Assembly (NCBI RefSeq): GCF_008369065.1
Contig: NZ_VDFC01000040.1
Location: 671,676 to 735,675 of the forward strand
Source of the DNA: Streptomyces apricus
Lineage (GTDB): Bacteria > Actinomycetota > Actinomycetes > Streptomycetales > Streptomycetaceae
DNA: 64,000 nucleotides
Direction: 5' to 3'
Positions 1 to 9,203 of the stretch are shown piece by piece; the first letter of the stretch is position 1, and every line of letters begins with the position of its first letter. Position numbers and translations under genes: made by a program. A model generated the notes under the pieces. It made no database searches. It was not told the origin of the DNA and saw nothing but the letters and a program-made list of their open reading frames with translations.

Positions 1-4
1 CCCC

Positions 5-376
5 CTACCCCTCCGCGATCACCACCGCCGAGGCAACCCCCGCGTCATGGCTGAGCGAGATGTGCCACGACCGCACCCCGAGCTCGGCCGCCCGCGCAGC
101 CACCGTCCCGGTCACCCGCAGCCGCGGCTGCCCGCTCTCCTCCACGTACACCTCGGCGTCCGTCCAGTGCAGCCCGCCGGGCGCGCCGAGCGCCTTGGCG
201 AGCGCCTCCTTCGCCGCGAACCGCGCCGCGAGCGAGGCGGCCCCCCGCCGCTTCCCGCCGGGCAGCAGCAGCTCGCCCGGCAGGAACAGCCGCTCCGCCA
301 TCCCGGGCGTACGCTCCAGCGACGCCGCGAACCGCTCGATCTCGGCCACGTCGATCCCGACCCCGATGATGCTCAT
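5..376 (-). CDS. acpS: Holo-[acyl-carrier-protein] synthase
   Basis: Transfers 4'-phosphopantetheine from coenzyme A to a serine of acyl carrier protein, activating it for fatty acid synthesis. The 123-residue protein has the family length. The metal-binding motif [10 protein letters not shown] lies at residues 7-16, with Asp9, and the second signature [13 protein letters not shown] at about 52-64 holds Glu57. The gene is complete, with ATG at 376 and TAG at 5-7, and begins 60 bases after glmS on the same strand. A homotrimeric AcpS-type enzyme is far more likely than an Sfp-type one given the short length. Confidence 0.96.
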   Translation of the reverse strand: MSIIGVGIDVAEIERFAASLERTPGMAERLFLPGELLLPGGKRRGAASLAARFAAKEALAKALGAPGGLHWTDAEVYVEESGQPRLRVTGTVAARAAELGVRSWHISLSHDAGVASAVVIAEG

Positions 377-436
377 CCGCGCACTCTACGAGGCGGCCCC
401 GCGCATCCGGGCCTGCGGCCTGGGCCCCAGGCAGCG

Positions 437-2284
437 CTACTCCACCGTCACCGACTTCGCCAGGTTGCGCGGCTGGTCCACCTCGTTGCCGCGGGCGGTG
501 GCCAGCTCGCAGGCGAAGACCTGCAGCGGCACCGTCGCCACCAGCGGCTGCAGCAGCACCGGCGTGGCGGGGATCCGGATCAGGTGGTCCGCGTAGGGGA
601 CCACCGCCCCGTCCCCCTCCTCCGCGATCACGATCGTCCGCGCACCCCGCGCCCGGATCTCCTGGATGTTGGACACGATCTTGTCGTGCAGCACCGAACG
701 CCCCCGGGGCGACGGGACCACCACGACCACCGGCAGGTCCTCCTCGATCAGCGCGATCGGCCCGTGCTTCAGCTCGCCCGCCGCGAACCCCTCGGCGTGC
801 ATGTACGCGAGTTCCTTCAGCTTCAGCGCGCCCTCCAGGGCGACGGGATACCCGACGTGCCGCCCGAGGAACAGCACCGTGTCCTTCGAGGCCAGCGACC
901 GCGCCAGCTCCCGTACCGGCTCCATCGTCTCCAGGACGCGCTCGACGTCCTCCGCGATGCGGGACAGGTCGCGTACGACGGCCCGGATCTCGTCGCCCCA
1001 CTTCGTGCCGCGCACCTGCCCCAGGTACAGCGCCACCAGGTAGCAGGCCACGAGCTGCGTCAGGAACGCCTTCGTCGAGGCGACCGCCACCTCGGGCCCG
1101 GCGTGCGTGTAGAGGACGGCGTCCGACTCGCGCGGGATCGTCGAGCCGTTGGTGTTGCAGACGGCCAGCACCTTCGCGCCCTGCTCGCGCGCGTGCCGCA
1201 GCGCCATCAGCGTGTCCATGGTCTCGCCGGACTGCGAGATGGCGATGACCAGCGTCTGCGCGTCCAGGATCGGGTCCCGGTAGCGGAACTCGCTCGCGAG
1301 CTCGACCTCGCAGGGGACGCGGGTCCAGTGCTCGATGGCGTACTTGGCGATGAGCCCGGCGTGGAAGGCGGTCCCGCAGGCCACCACCACGACCTTGTCG
1401 ACCTCGCGGAGCGTCCCGGCGGGGATCCGCACCTCGTCCAGCGTCAGCGAACCGCTCGCGTCGATCCGCCCGAGCAGCGTGTCGGCGACCGCCTTGGGCT
1501 GCTCGGCGATCTCCTTGAGCATGAAGTAGTCGTAGCCGCCCTTCTCGGCGGCGGACACGTCCCAGTCGACGTGGTACGAGCGCGTCTCGGCCGGCGCTCC
1601 GTCGAACCCGGTGACGCTCACCCCGTCGCGCCGCAGCTCGACCACCTGGTCCTGGCCCAGCTCGATCGCGGACCGCGTGTGCGCGATGAACGCGGCCACG
1701 TCCGAGGCGAGGAACGCCTCGCCCTCCCCGACGCCGACGACGAGCGGGGAGTTGCGCCGCGCCCCGACGACCACGTCCGGCTCGTCGGCGTGGGTGGCCA
1801 CCAGCGTGAAGGCCCCTTCGAGCCGCCGGCACACCAGCCGCATGGCCTCCGCCAGGTCGGCGCACGCGGAGAACTCCTCGGCGAGCAGGTGCGCCACGAC
1901 CTCGGTGTCCGTCTCGGAGGAGAGCGCGTGCCCCCTCTCCGCCAGCTCGGCCCGCAGTTGCGCGAAGTTCTCGATGATGCCGTTGTGGACGACCGCGACG
2001 CGTCCGGCGTTGTCGAGGTGCGGGTGCGCGTTCGTGTCGGTGGGCCCGCCGTGGGTGGCCCAGCGCGTGTGCCCGATCCCCGTCGAACCGGTCGGCAGCG
2101 GCCGCTCCACCAGCTCCTTCTCCAGGTTGGCGAGCTTGCCGGCCTTCTTCGCGGCGGCCAGCCCGCCGTCCGCGAGCACGGCGACGCCCGCCGAGTCGTA
2201 TCCCCGGTACTCCAGCCGCTTCAGTCCGGCCACCACGACATCGAGCGCCGACTGCGACCCCACGTATCCCACGATTCCGCACAT
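437..2284 (-). CDS. glmS: Glutamine-fructose-6-phosphate aminotransferase (isomerizing)
   Basis: Makes glucosamine-6-phosphate from fructose-6-phosphate and glutamine, the first committed step towards UDP-GlcNAc for peptidoglycan. The start was set at ATG 2284 because it yields the invariant MCGIVGY N-terminus whose Cys2 becomes the N-terminal nucleophile of the glutaminase domain. The open frame runs further upstream, but that part is arginine-rich read-through. The protein has 615 residues: glutaminase domain (about 1-230), two SIS sugar isomerase domains, and the classic C-terminus PRNLAKSVTVE. glmM, which acts next in the pathway, lies 4 kb away. Confidence 0.97.
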   Translation of the reverse strand: MCGIVGYVGSQSALDVVVAGLKRLEYRGYDSAGVAVLADGGLAAAKKAGKLANLEKELVERPLPTGSTGIGHTRWATHGGPTDTNAHPHLDNAGRVAVVHNGIIENFAQLRAELAERGHALSSETDTEVVAHLLAEEFSACADLAEAMRLVCRRLEGAFTLVATHADEPDVVVGARRNSPLVVGVGEGEAFLASDVAAFIAHTRSAIELGQDQVVELRRDGVSVTGFDGAPAETRSYHVDWDVSAAEKGGYDYFMLKEIAEQPKAVADTLLGRIDASGSLTLDEVRIPAGTLREVDKVVVVACGTAFHAGLIAKYAIEHWTRVPCEVELASEFRYRDPILDAQTLVIAISQSGETMDTLMALRHAREQGAKVLAVCNTNGSTIPRESDAVLYTHAGPEVAVASTKAFLTQLVACYLVALYLGQVRGTKWGDEIRAVVRDLSRIAEDVERVLETMEPVRELARSLASKDTVLFLGRHVGYPVALEGALKLKELAYMHAEGFAAGELKHGPIALIEEDLPVVVVVPSPRGRSVLHDKIVSNIQEIRARGARTIVIAEEGDGAVVPYADHLIRIPATPVLLQPLVATVPLQVFACELATARGNEVDQPRNLAKSVTVE

Positions 2285-2480
2285 GCACGGCAGCCTAAGG
2301 GCCGAGGCGCGCGCCGCCGGGGCACCGCGTGCCCGATATCGGAAATCGCCGTGCCCCCGGCCGCGTATCCGCGTCCGTCGGTCACGTGCCCGGGCTGTCG
2401 GGCCGATGTCGGCGGCGTGTCGGCGGGCGCTGGGACCTTGGTGGAGATCCGGCCGGGCGATCACCCGGCGGTACATGACC

Positions 2481-2540
2481 CGTCACGACACATCACGTCA
2501 CGAAAAGACACGTCACGGCACGTCATGACACGTCACGACA
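2481..2540 (+). repeat. Array of six 10-bp units ahead of the TetX-like gene
   Basis: Six consecutive decamers in exact 10-base register: cgtcacgaca, catcacgtca, cgaaaagaca, cgtcacggca, cgtcatgaca, cgtcacgaca. The first and last are identical. The array ends 14 bases before the monooxygenase start codon, so it lies in the promoter or leader. A 10-base period puts every unit on the same face of the helix, which suggests cooperative repressor or activator binding. That role is inferred. Confidence 0.7.
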
Positions 2541-2554
2541 CCCGAGGAACCACC

Positions 2555-3694
2555 ATGACCACTCCCCCGCACGTCACGATCATCGGCGCCGGACTCGGCG
2601 GACTGACCCTCGCCCGCGTCCTGCACGTCCACGGCATCCCCGCCACGGTCCACGAGGCGGAGACCTCGCCGACGGCCCGCGCACAGGGCGGAATGCTCGA
2701 CATCCACGACCACAACGGCCAGCCGGCCCTGCACGCGGCGGGCCTGACGGACGAGTTCCGCGCCCTCGTCCTGGAGGGCCGCCAGGCGATGCGGATCCTC
2801 GGCCGGGACGGGACCGTCCTGTTCGACCGGCCCGACGACGGCACGGGCGGCCGCCCCGAGGTGCAGCGCGGCGAGCTGCGGCAGATCCTGCTCGACTCGC
2901 TCCCGGCCGGCACCGTCCGGTGGGGCCGCAAGGTCGCCGCCACCCGGTTCCTGGGCGGCGGCCGCCACGAGGTGGCCTTCACCGACGGCACCACCGTCGC
3001 CACGGACCTGCTGGTCGGCGCAGACGGCGCCTGGTCCAGGGTCCGGCACCTGCTCTGCGCCGCCACTCCCGCGTACACCGGCATGTCGTACGTGGAGACC
3101 TACCTGTACGACGCCGGCACCCGCCACCCCGCCGCCGCGAAGGCGGTCGGCGGCGGGTCGATGCTCGCGCTCGCGCCGGGCAAGGGCATCCAGGCCCACC
3201 GGGAGAAGGGCGACACCCTGCACACCTACGTGGCGCTCACGCGGCCGCAGGACTGGTTCGGCGCCGTCGACTTCGCCGATCCCGCCGCGGCCGCCGCGCG
3301 GATCGCCGCGGAGTTCGAGGGCTGGGCACCGGAGCTCACCTCGCTGATCACCGAATACGACGCCCCGCCGGTCCTGCGCCCCCTCAACGCCCTGCCGACC
3401 GGGCTCCGCTGGGAGCGGGTGCCGGGGGTGACCCTGCTGGGCGACGCCGCCCACCTCTCGATCCCGAACGGTGAGGGCGCCAACCTCGCCATGTACGACG
3501 GGGCCGAGCTCGGCCAGGCCCTCGCCGCGCACCCCGGCGACACCGAGGCCGCCCTCGCCGCGTACGAGCGGGCCATGTTCCCGCGCGGCGCCGAGGCCGC
3601 GGCCGACGGCGTCCAGCTCAACGCGGAGCTCTTCGGCGCCGACGCGCCCCACGGCCTGATCGCCTCGTTCACCGGGGCCGAGCGGGCCTCGTGA
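2555..3694 (+). CDS. FAD-dependent monooxygenase, TetX-like
   Basis: A group A flavoprotein hydroxylase of 379 residues. The start ATG at 2555 follows a GAGG ribosome site and is chosen because the dinucleotide-binding GAGLGG motif falls at residues 11-16. Next come a segment resembling TetX (GGMLDIHDHNGQPALHAAGL, then VQRGELRQILL), the DG motif LLVGADGAWSRVR, and the second FAD motif GDAAHLSIPNGEGANLAMYDG. The TetX resemblance is from recalled family sequences, so tetracycline oxidation is possible but unproven; other aromatic or polyketide substrates are equally possible. It is the only plus-strand gene between glmS and coaA and has its own decamer-repeat promoter region. Confidence 0.8.
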   Translation: MTTPPHVTIIGAGLGGLTLARVLHVHGIPATVHEAETSPTARAQGGMLDIHDHNGQPALHAAGLTDEFRALVLEGRQAMRILGRDGTVLFDRPDDGTGGRPEVQRGELRQILLDSLPAGTVRWGRKVAATRFLGGGRHEVAFTDGTTVATDLLVGADGAWSRVRHLLCAATPAYTGMSYVETYLYDAGTRHPAAAKAVGGGSMLALAPGKGIQAHREKGDTLHTYVALTRPQDWFGAVDFADPAAAAARIAAEFEGWAPELTSLITEYDAPPVLRPLNALPTGLRWERVPGVTLLGDAAHLSIPNGEGANLAMYDGAELGQALAAHPGDTEAALAAYERAMFPRGAEAAADGVQLNAELFGADAPHGLIASFTGAERAS

Positions 3695-3703
3695 CCCGTC
3701 GGC

Positions 3704-3949
3704 CTACTCCCCCTCCTCGATCCGGTCGATGGCCTCCTGGACCATCCCCAGGAACTCGGCCTCCTCGCAGCGCGGCTTGCTGCCCGGCTCGTACAGGTCG
3801 AGGCAGTCGTCGAGGTACTCCCCCAGGTCCTCGTCGGGGAGGTCGAGCGCCAGTTCGCTGCAGACCCGGTCCGCCACGTCCCCGGCCGGACGGCGCCCTG
3901 GCCAGGACCTGTTCCTGACCAGGTCACGCACTCGGAAACGTACGGCCAT
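3704..3949 (-). CDS. Small acidic protein of unknown function
   Basis: An 81-residue protein starting MAVRFRVRDLVRNRSW, then strongly acidic (LALDLPDEDLGEYLDDCLDLYEPG) and ending AIDRIEEGE. No domain is recognised. Two starts are possible: ATG 3949 (used here) or an ATG three codons upstream at 3958; neither has a clear ribosome site. It converges on the TetX-like gene, with stop codons 9 bases apart, and diverges from coaA. Its mixed residue composition with aromatic and acidic clusters is unlike a GC-rich shadow frame. Confidence 0.6.
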   Translation of the reverse strand: MAVRFRVRDLVRNRSWPGRRPAGDVADRVCSELALDLPDEDLGEYLDDCLDLYEPGSKPRCEEAEFLGMVQEAIDRIEEGE

Positions 3950-4112
3950 GACGACCATCCCCACCACCGGCGCCCCGGCAGGCGGCTCGCTCCCGGGTGG
4001 GCGGCACGCTATGCCCGTACGACCCGCCGGTCCAGGCTCCGGACGTGTGTCGGCGAACCCGGCGTGACGGACCCCACCCGACGATTCGTTCAAACTGCCG
4101 TAACAATGGAAT

Positions 4113-5102
4113 GTGATCCCATCGGTCTCCTCGTTGCCGCGGAGCGCCCACCGGCCCAGGCCGGAGGCGACTCCCTACGTCGACCTCACCCGCGCCCAGT
4201 GGAGCGCGCTGCGTGAGAAGACGCCGCTCCCGCTGACCGCCGAGGAGGTGGAGCGGCTGCGCGGTCTGGGCGACGTCATCGACCTCGACGAGGTACGGGA
4301 CATCTACCTGCCGCTGTCCCGGCTCCTCAACCTCTACGTCGGCGCGACCGACGGCCTGCGCGGCGCGCTGAACACCTTCCTCGGCGAGAAGGGCTCCCAG
4401 TCCGGTACGCCGTTCGTGATAGGCGTGGCGGGCTCGGTCGCCGTCGGCAAGTCCACCGTCGCCCGCCTCCTGCGGGCGCTGCTGTCCCGCTGGCCCGAGC
4501 ACCCGCGGGTCGAGCTGGTCACCACGGACGGCTTCCTGCTGCCCACCAAGGAGCTGCAGGAGAAGGGCCTGATGGCCAGGAAGGGCTTCCCCGAGTCGTA
4601 CGACCGCCGGGCGCTGACCCGGTTCGTCGCCGACATCAAGGCGGGCAAGGACGAGGTGACCGCGCCCGTCTACTCCCACCTCATCTACGACCGGGTCCCC
4701 GGCAAGCGCCTGACCGTGCGCCGCCCCGACATCCTGATCGTGGAAGGCCTGAACGTCCTGCAGCCCGCCCTGCCCGGCAAGGACGGCCGCACCCGCGTCG
4801 GCCTCGCCGACTACTTCGACTTCAGCGTGTACGTGGACGCCCGCGCCGAGGACATCGAGGGCTGGTACCTGAACCGCTTCCGCCGCCTGCGCGAGACGGC
4901 CTTCCAGGACCCGTCCTCGTACTTCCGCAAGTACACCCAGGTCTCCGAGGAGGAGGCGCTGGAGTACGCGCGCACGATCTGGCGGACCGTCAACAAGGTC
5001 AACCTCCTGGAGAACGTGGCCCCGACCCGCGGCCGCGCCACCCTCGTCGTGCGCAAGGGAGCCGACCACAAGGTCCAGAAGCTCAGCCTGCGCAAGCTCT
5101 GA
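4113..5102 (+). CDS. coaA: Type I pantothenate kinase
   Basis: Phosphorylates pantothenate with ATP, the first and usually rate-controlling step of coenzyme A synthesis. The protein has 329 residues and the P-loop [12 protein letters not shown] at about residues 104-115. Further signatures are [10 protein letters not shown] and YSHLIYD, where the pantothenate site lies, and [13 protein letters not shown]. The start is GTG 4113; the open frame matches the family length without extension. It stands alone on the plus strand between glmS and glmM, the placement known in other Streptomyces chromosomes. Confidence 0.96.
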   Translation: MIPSVSSLPRSAHRPRPEATPYVDLTRAQWSALREKTPLPLTAEEVERLRGLGDVIDLDEVRDIYLPLSRLLNLYVGATDGLRGALNTFLGEKGSQSGTPFVIGVAGSVAVGKSTVARLLRALLSRWPEHPRVELVTTDGFLLPTKELQEKGLMARKGFPESYDRRALTRFVADIKAGKDEVTAPVYSHLIYDRVPGKRLTVRRPDILIVEGLNVLQPALPGKDGRTRVGLADYFDFSVYVDARAEDIEGWYLNRFRRLRETAFQDPSSYFRKYTQVSEEEALEYARTIWRTVNKVNLLENVAPTRGRATLVVRKGADHKVQKLSLRKL

Positions 5103-5142
5103 CCCCGGTCCGCCGGTCCCGCGGCGCCACTACGCTGCCCCC

Positions 5143-6072
5143 ATGCTGCACCTGCGCCTGATCACCCCGCCCGACCGGACCGACGCCGTGGTCCGCCTGA
5201 TCGAGGAGACCGTCGGCACGGCCCATCTCGCGGTCGTGCCGGGCGCCGCCCGCAATCCGGTGGGCGACCTCGTGATGGTCGACGTGGCGCGCGAGGCGGG
5301 CGACGAGCTGATCAGCGAGCTGTGCGACCTGGGCATCGACGCGGACGGCTCGATCGCCGTCGAGGACATCGACCTGTCGCTGTCGAAGCGCGCGGAGAAG
5401 GCGGAGGAGGACGCTCCGGGGGAGGGCGCGGACGCGGTCCTGTGGGAGCAGCTGTCGGACGCCACGCACGAGGAGTCGACCCTCTCGGTCACCTACCTCG
5501 CCTTCATCACGCTCGCCACGATGATCGCGGCCTGCGGTGTCGTCCTCGACAACGCGATCCTCATCGTGGGCGCGATGGCGGTGGGCCCGGAGTTCGGCCC
5601 GCTGGCGGGCATCAGCACGGCCCTGGTCCGGCGCAGGCCGCGCCTGGCGCTGCGCTCGCTCATCGCCCTGCTGGTGGGCTTCGCGGTGGCGATGGCGGTG
5701 ACCGTGCTGTTCAGCCTGCTGATGGACGCCCTGGGCCTGTTCACCGAGGCCCAGTTGGAGGCCGACCGCCCCAACACGGCCTTCGTGTACGCCCCCGACG
5801 CGTTCTCCTTCGTCGTGGCGGTCCTGGCCGGCATCGCGGGCACGCTCTCCCTGACCTCGGCCAAGTCGGGCCTCCTGGTGGGGGTGGCCATCTCCGTCAC
5901 CACGGTCCCGGCCGCCGCCAACGCGGCGGTGGCCCTCAGCTACGGGGACACGTCCCAGACGGCCGGCTCCACGAACCAGCTCCTGCTGAACCTGGCGGGC
6001 ATCGTCCTGGCGGGCACCCTCACCCTCCTGACCCAGAAATGGCTCTGGCGCCACTTCCGCCCCCGCACATGA
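5143..6072 (+). CDS. DUF389 family membrane protein
   Basis: A 309-residue integral membrane protein. The N-terminal soluble part (about 1-115) has an alternating beta-alpha pattern (MLHLRLITPPDRTDAVVRLI) with an acidic tail. At least five hydrophobic helices follow, beginning with TYLAFITLATMIAACGVVLD and the characteristic NAILIVGAMAVGPEFGPLAGI, the glycine/proline-rich core of DUF389. The family's transport role is not established. ATG 5143 begins 40 bases after coaA on the same strand, so the two may be co-transcribed. The function is unknown beyond membrane location. Confidence 0.85.
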   Translation: MLHLRLITPPDRTDAVVRLIEETVGTAHLAVVPGAARNPVGDLVMVDVAREAGDELISELCDLGIDADGSIAVEDIDLSLSKRAEKAEEDAPGEGADAVLWEQLSDATHEESTLSVTYLAFITLATMIAACGVVLDNAILIVGAMAVGPEFGPLAGISTALVRRRPRLALRSLIALLVGFAVAMAVTVLFSLLMDALGLFTEAQLEADRPNTAFVYAPDAFSFVVAVLAGIAGTLSLTSAKSGLLVGVAISVTTVPAAANAAVALSYGDTSQTAGSTNQLLLNLAGIVLAGTLTLLTQKWLWRHFRPRT

Positions 6073-6090
6073 CGGGACGCAGTCTTTCGC

Positions 6091-6232
6091 CCTAAAGGGG
6101 CGCGGGGAACGGCGCAATCTTTTGTCTTTGGGGGCGCGAGGAACGGCGCAGTCCTTTGCCTTCAGGGGCGCGGGGAACGGCGCAGTCTTTATGTCTTTAG
6201 GGGCGCGGGGAACTGCGCGACCAGCCACAGCG
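6091..6232 (+). repeat. Four tandem copies of a dispersed GC-rich repeat
   Basis: Four near-identical units built on GGGGCGCGGGGAACGGCGCA or GGGGCGCGGGGAACTGCGCG start at 6097, 6131, 6165 and 6200, spaced 34, 34 and 35 bases. The short T-rich linkers are similar (tcttt.gtcttt). The same core recurs singly at 11113, 11835 and 14722 and as an inverted pair at 61454-61573. The array fills the gap between two convergent genes (DUF389 and glmM). Confidence 0.85.
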
Positions 6233-6266
6233 CACCCGCACCCACACCCCACGCGGCACCCCGAGG

Positions 6267-7625
6267 TCACCCCAGCGCGGACTTCACCACATCCGCCAAC
6301 CGCCCGGCCACCGCCCGCGCCTGGTCGATGTCGGCCGCCTCCACCATGACCCGTACCAGCGGCTCGGTCCCGGAGGGCCGCAGCAGCACCCGCCCGGTGG
6401 CCCCCAGCTCCCGCTCGGCCTCGGCCACCGCGGACGCCAGCTCCGCGGAGGTCGACACCCGGGAGCGGTCCACGTCCGGCACATTGATGAGCACCTGCGG
6501 CAACCGCTCCATCACGGACGCGAGGTCCCGCAGCGTACGCCCGGTCTGCGCGACCCGGGCCGCCAGCAGCAGCCCGGTCAGCGTGCCGTCACCCGTGGTC
6601 GCGTGGTCCGTGATGATGACGTGCCCCGACTGCTCGCCGCCGAGCGCGTAGTCGTGCCGCTTCATCTCCTCCAGCACGTACCGGTCGCCCACCCCGGTCT
6701 GCACGAGGGAGACCCCCTCACGCTCCATGGCCAGCTTGAACCCGAGGTTCGACATGACCGTGGCGACGACCGTGTCCGAGCGCAGCTGCGACCGCTCCCG
6801 CATCGCGAGCGCGAGCACGGCCAGGATCTGGTCCCCGTCGACCTCCGCGCCGGTGTGGTCCACCGCGAGGCACCGGTCGGCGTCGCCGTCGTGCGCGATG
6901 CCGAGGTCGGCGCCGTGCTCCAGGACCGCGGCCTTCAGCAGGTCCAGGTGGGTCGAGCCGCAGCCGTCGTTGATGTTGAGCCCGTCGGGCTCCGCGCCGA
7001 TCGTGACGATCTGGGCGCCGGCGCGCGTGAAGGCCTCGGGCGAGACCCGCGCGGCCGCCCCGTGCGCCTCGTCGAGGACGACCTTCAGACCGTCCAGCCG
7101 GTTCGGCACGGCGGTCAGGAGGTGGGCGACGTACTGCTCGAAGCCCTCCTCGTACGAGCGGACGCGGCCGACGCCCGAGCCGGTCGGCCGGTCCCAGGGC
7201 GCGCCGGTGCGGTGCTCCTCGTAGACGGACTCGATCCGGTCCTCCAGCTCGTCGGCGAGCTTGTGCCCGCCGCGCGCGAAGAACTTGATGCCGTTGTCCG
7301 GCATGGCGTTGTGGCTCGCGGAGAGCATCACGCCGAGGTCGGCGCCGAGCGCGCCGGTGAGGTGGGCCACCGCCGGGGTCGGCAGGACGCCGACGCTCAG
7401 CACGTCCACGCCGGCGCTGGCGAGACCGGCGACCACGGCGGCCTCCAGGAACTCCCCGGACGCGCGCGGGTCCCGTCCGACCACCGCGGTCGGCCGGTGG
7501 CCCTCGAAGGTTCCCGCCTCGGCCAGTACGTGCGCCGCCGCCACGGAGAGACCGAGCGCGAGCTCGGCCGTCAGATCCGCGTTGGCGACACCGCGTACGC
7601 CGTCCGTCCCGAAGAGTCGTCCCAC
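6267..7625 (-). CDS. glmM: Phosphoglucosamine mutase
   Basis: Interconverts glucosamine-6-phosphate and glucosamine-1-phosphate for UDP-GlcNAc synthesis, following GlmS. The protein has 452 residues. GTG 7625 is chosen because it gives the family N-terminus [15 protein letters not shown] and follows a GGAGG ribosome site. The frame stays open upstream but lacks family similarity there. The phosphoserine loop [12 protein letters not shown] has its catalytic serine at residue 104. The metal-binding loop DGDADR and the sugar-binding region EQSGH follow, and the phosphate-binding loop [11 protein letters not shown] is near the C-terminus. Confidence 0.97.
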   Translation of the reverse strand: MGRLFGTDGVRGVANADLTAELALGLSVAAAHVLAEAGTFEGHRPTAVVGRDPRASGEFLEAAVVAGLASAGVDVLSVGVLPTPAVAHLTGALGADLGVMLSASHNAMPDNGIKFFARGGHKLADELEDRIESVYEEHRTGAPWDRPTGSGVGRVRSYEEGFEQYVAHLLTAVPNRLDGLKVVLDEAHGAAARVSPEAFTRAGAQIVTIGAEPDGLNINDGCGSTHLDLLKAAVLEHGADLGIAHDGDADRCLAVDHTGAEVDGDQILAVLALAMRERSQLRSDTVVATVMSNLGFKLAMEREGVSLVQTGVGDRYVLEEMKRHDYALGGEQSGHVIITDHATTGDGTLTGLLLAARVAQTGRTLRDLASVMERLPQVLINVPDVDRSRVSTSAELASAVAEAERELGATGRVLLRPSGTEPLVRVMVEAADIDQARAVAGRLADVVKSALG

Positions 7626-7808
7626 TGGTGTCCTCCGAACTTGCTCAGACTTACTACACGATGGCTCAAGAAGGTGCGGCTCGGCGGGAGCCCGGCTCCG
7701 GCTCCGGCCCTTGTCAGGTATATCCCCCGGACCTGTCCGTGTCCCGAGCCCGCACACAGGTCGGACCACGAAGGGCGCACGAAGGTTGTAAAGGTTGTGG
7801 TAAACGAA

Positions 7809-7841
7809 CGCCCCGACGACACAGAACGTGCCGCCGGGGCG
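7809..7841 (-). terminator. Possible terminator after rpsI
   Basis: The arms cgccccg (7809-7815) and cggggcg (7835-7841) can pair about 40 bases beyond the rpsI stop, ahead of glmM. The stem is short (7 bp), so the call is tentative. Confidence 0.4.
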
Positions 7842-7880
7842 ATGCGTGCGAAACCGCGAGCGGGTCTCCCCGCCTGCTGT

Positions 7881-8408
7881 TTAGCGCTTGCTGTACTGCG
7901 GGGCCTTGCGGGCCTTCTTGAGACCGGCCTTCTTGCGCTCGACCGCGCGGTCGTCGCGCCGGAGGTAACCGGCCTTCTTGAGGGCGCCGCGGTTGTTGTC
8001 CACGTCGGCCTCGTTCAGGGCGCGGGCCACGCCGAGGCGCAGGGCACCGGCCTGACCGGAGACGCCGCCGCCCGAGATGCGGGCGACCACGTCGTAGCGG
8101 CCGTCCAGTTCGAGCACCTTGAAGGGCTCGTTGACTTCCTGCTGGTGGACCTTGTTCGGGAAGTAGTCCTCGAGCGTGCGCCCGTTGACCTTCCACTTGC
8201 CGGAGCCCGGGACGATCCGGACGCGGGCGATGGCGTTCTTGCGACGGCCCAGGCCGGCGGCCGGCTGCGGGTCGCCGAAGCGGCCGGCGAGGGACTCGGA
8301 GGTGTACTCGCCCTCGACGGGCACCTCGGACTCGGTGGTGTACTGCTCGACGTCGACGAGCTCGGCGTCGTTCTCTTCGACCGGCTGCTCAACGGTGGTC
8401 TCGGCCAC
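7881..8408 (-). CDS. rpsI: 30S ribosomal protein S9
   Basis: Small-subunit protein whose C-terminal tail reaches the P-site tRNA. It is 175 residues against about 130 in E. coli. The extra 45 or so residues form an acidic N-terminal extension ([20 protein letters not shown]) typical of actinobacteria. The S9 core starts near [17 protein letters not shown] and ends with the basic tail [12 protein letters not shown]. The start is GTG 8408. rplM lies 42 bases upstream on the same strand, the universal rplM-rpsI pair. Confidence 0.97.
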   Translation of the reverse strand: MAETTVEQPVEENDAELVDVEQYTTESEVPVEGEYTSESLAGRFGDPQPAAGLGRRKNAIARVRIVPGSGKWKVNGRTLEDYFPNKVHQQEVNEPFKVLELDGRYDVVARISGGGVSGQAGALRLGVARALNEADVDNNRGALKKAGYLRRDDRAVERKKAGLKKARKAPQYSKR

Positions 8409-8450
8409 GATTCTCCTCAGATTCTTTTTCGTCTTAGGGGGTGGCCGGAA

Positions 8451-8894
8451 CTACTGCGCGACCTGGGTGATCTCGAACGGCACCGGCTGCTGGGCAGCGT
8501 GCGGGTGCTGGTCGCCCGAGTAGACCTTCAGCTTCGAGAGCACCTGACGGCCCAGGGTGTTCTTGGGGATCATGCCCTTGATGGCCTTCTCGACGGCCTT
8601 CTCGGGGTTCTTCGCCAGCAGCTCGTCGTAACGGACGGAGCGCAGACCACCCGGGTAACCGGAGTGGCGGTACGCCAGCTTCTGGGTCTTCTTGTTGCCG
8701 GAGAGGTGCACCTTGTCGGCGTTGATGATGATGACGAAGTCACCAGCGTCGACGTGGGGGGCGTAGATCGGCTTGTGCTTGCCCCGCAGAATGTTCGCGG
8801 CGGTGGTCGCCAGACGACCCAGGACGACATCCTGGGCGTCGATGACGTACCACTGGCGCGTGATGTCGCCGGGCTTGGGGCTGTACGTACGCAC
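8451..8894 (-). CDS. rplM: 50S ribosomal protein L13
   Basis: Early-assembly 23S rRNA binding protein. The start is GTG 8894, giving a 147-residue protein beginning [20 protein letters not shown], which matches the family length. The 17 codons of open frame upstream show no L13 similarity. Hallmarks include [15 protein letters not shown] and [10 protein letters not shown]. It heads the rplM-rpsI operon and has a sigma-70-type promoter about 175 bases upstream. Confidence 0.97.
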   Translation of the reverse strand: MRTYSPKPGDITRQWYVIDAQDVVLGRLATTAANILRGKHKPIYAPHVDAGDFVIIINADKVHLSGNKKTQKLAYRHSGYPGGLRSVRYDELLAKNPEKAVEKAIKGMIPKNTLGRQVLSKLKVYSGDQHPHAAQQPVPFEITQVAQ

Positions 8895-9075
8895 GGTCGT
8901 AGCCTTCGCTTCTTCAGTGAGTGGGTCCTGACAATGGGCCACCACGGACGATGTACGACAGCCCTGGCGGACATCGGCGACGCAACCGAGTCCTGCCGCT
9001 GGTCATCGGCCCGGTGGACCGGTGTAAGGGCCCCTCACGTGAGAATGAGCAAGCCAATACACATAACGAACCGCA

Positions 9076-9105
9076 AGAATACCTTCGGTGGCCCGTACGG
9101 GTCAA
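9076..9105 (-). promoter_or_regulatory. Candidate rplM-rpsI promoter
   Basis: On the minus strand, TTGACC (9105-9100) and TATTCT (9081-9076) are separated by 18 bases, close to the consensus of the principal sigma factor. Initiation near 9069 would leave a leader of about 175 nt before rplM. The 8895-9203 gap is the shared upstream region of rplM and the divergent membrane protein gene and holds no other gene. Confidence 0.6.
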
Positions 9106-9203
9106 AACGCGGGCCGGACCACAGGTGTCCGCGGGGTTTCAGGGTATCGCGGAGGGGGCACGCGCCGCCCTGCACGCCCCTTGTCCCGTCTAAGATGCGC
9201 CCC

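Noticed and set aside
2285-2554. Possible CRISPR because of the short repeats near 2481-2540
   Set aside because: Units are 10 bases with no spacers and there are no cas genes; it is a promoter-proximal tandem repeat.
47-3694. A 1215-codon plus-strand open frame running across glmS antisense into the monooxygenase
   Set aside because: The first 830 or so residues are Arg/His/Pro/Gly-rich shadow of glmS; only the part from ATG 2555 shows family motifs.
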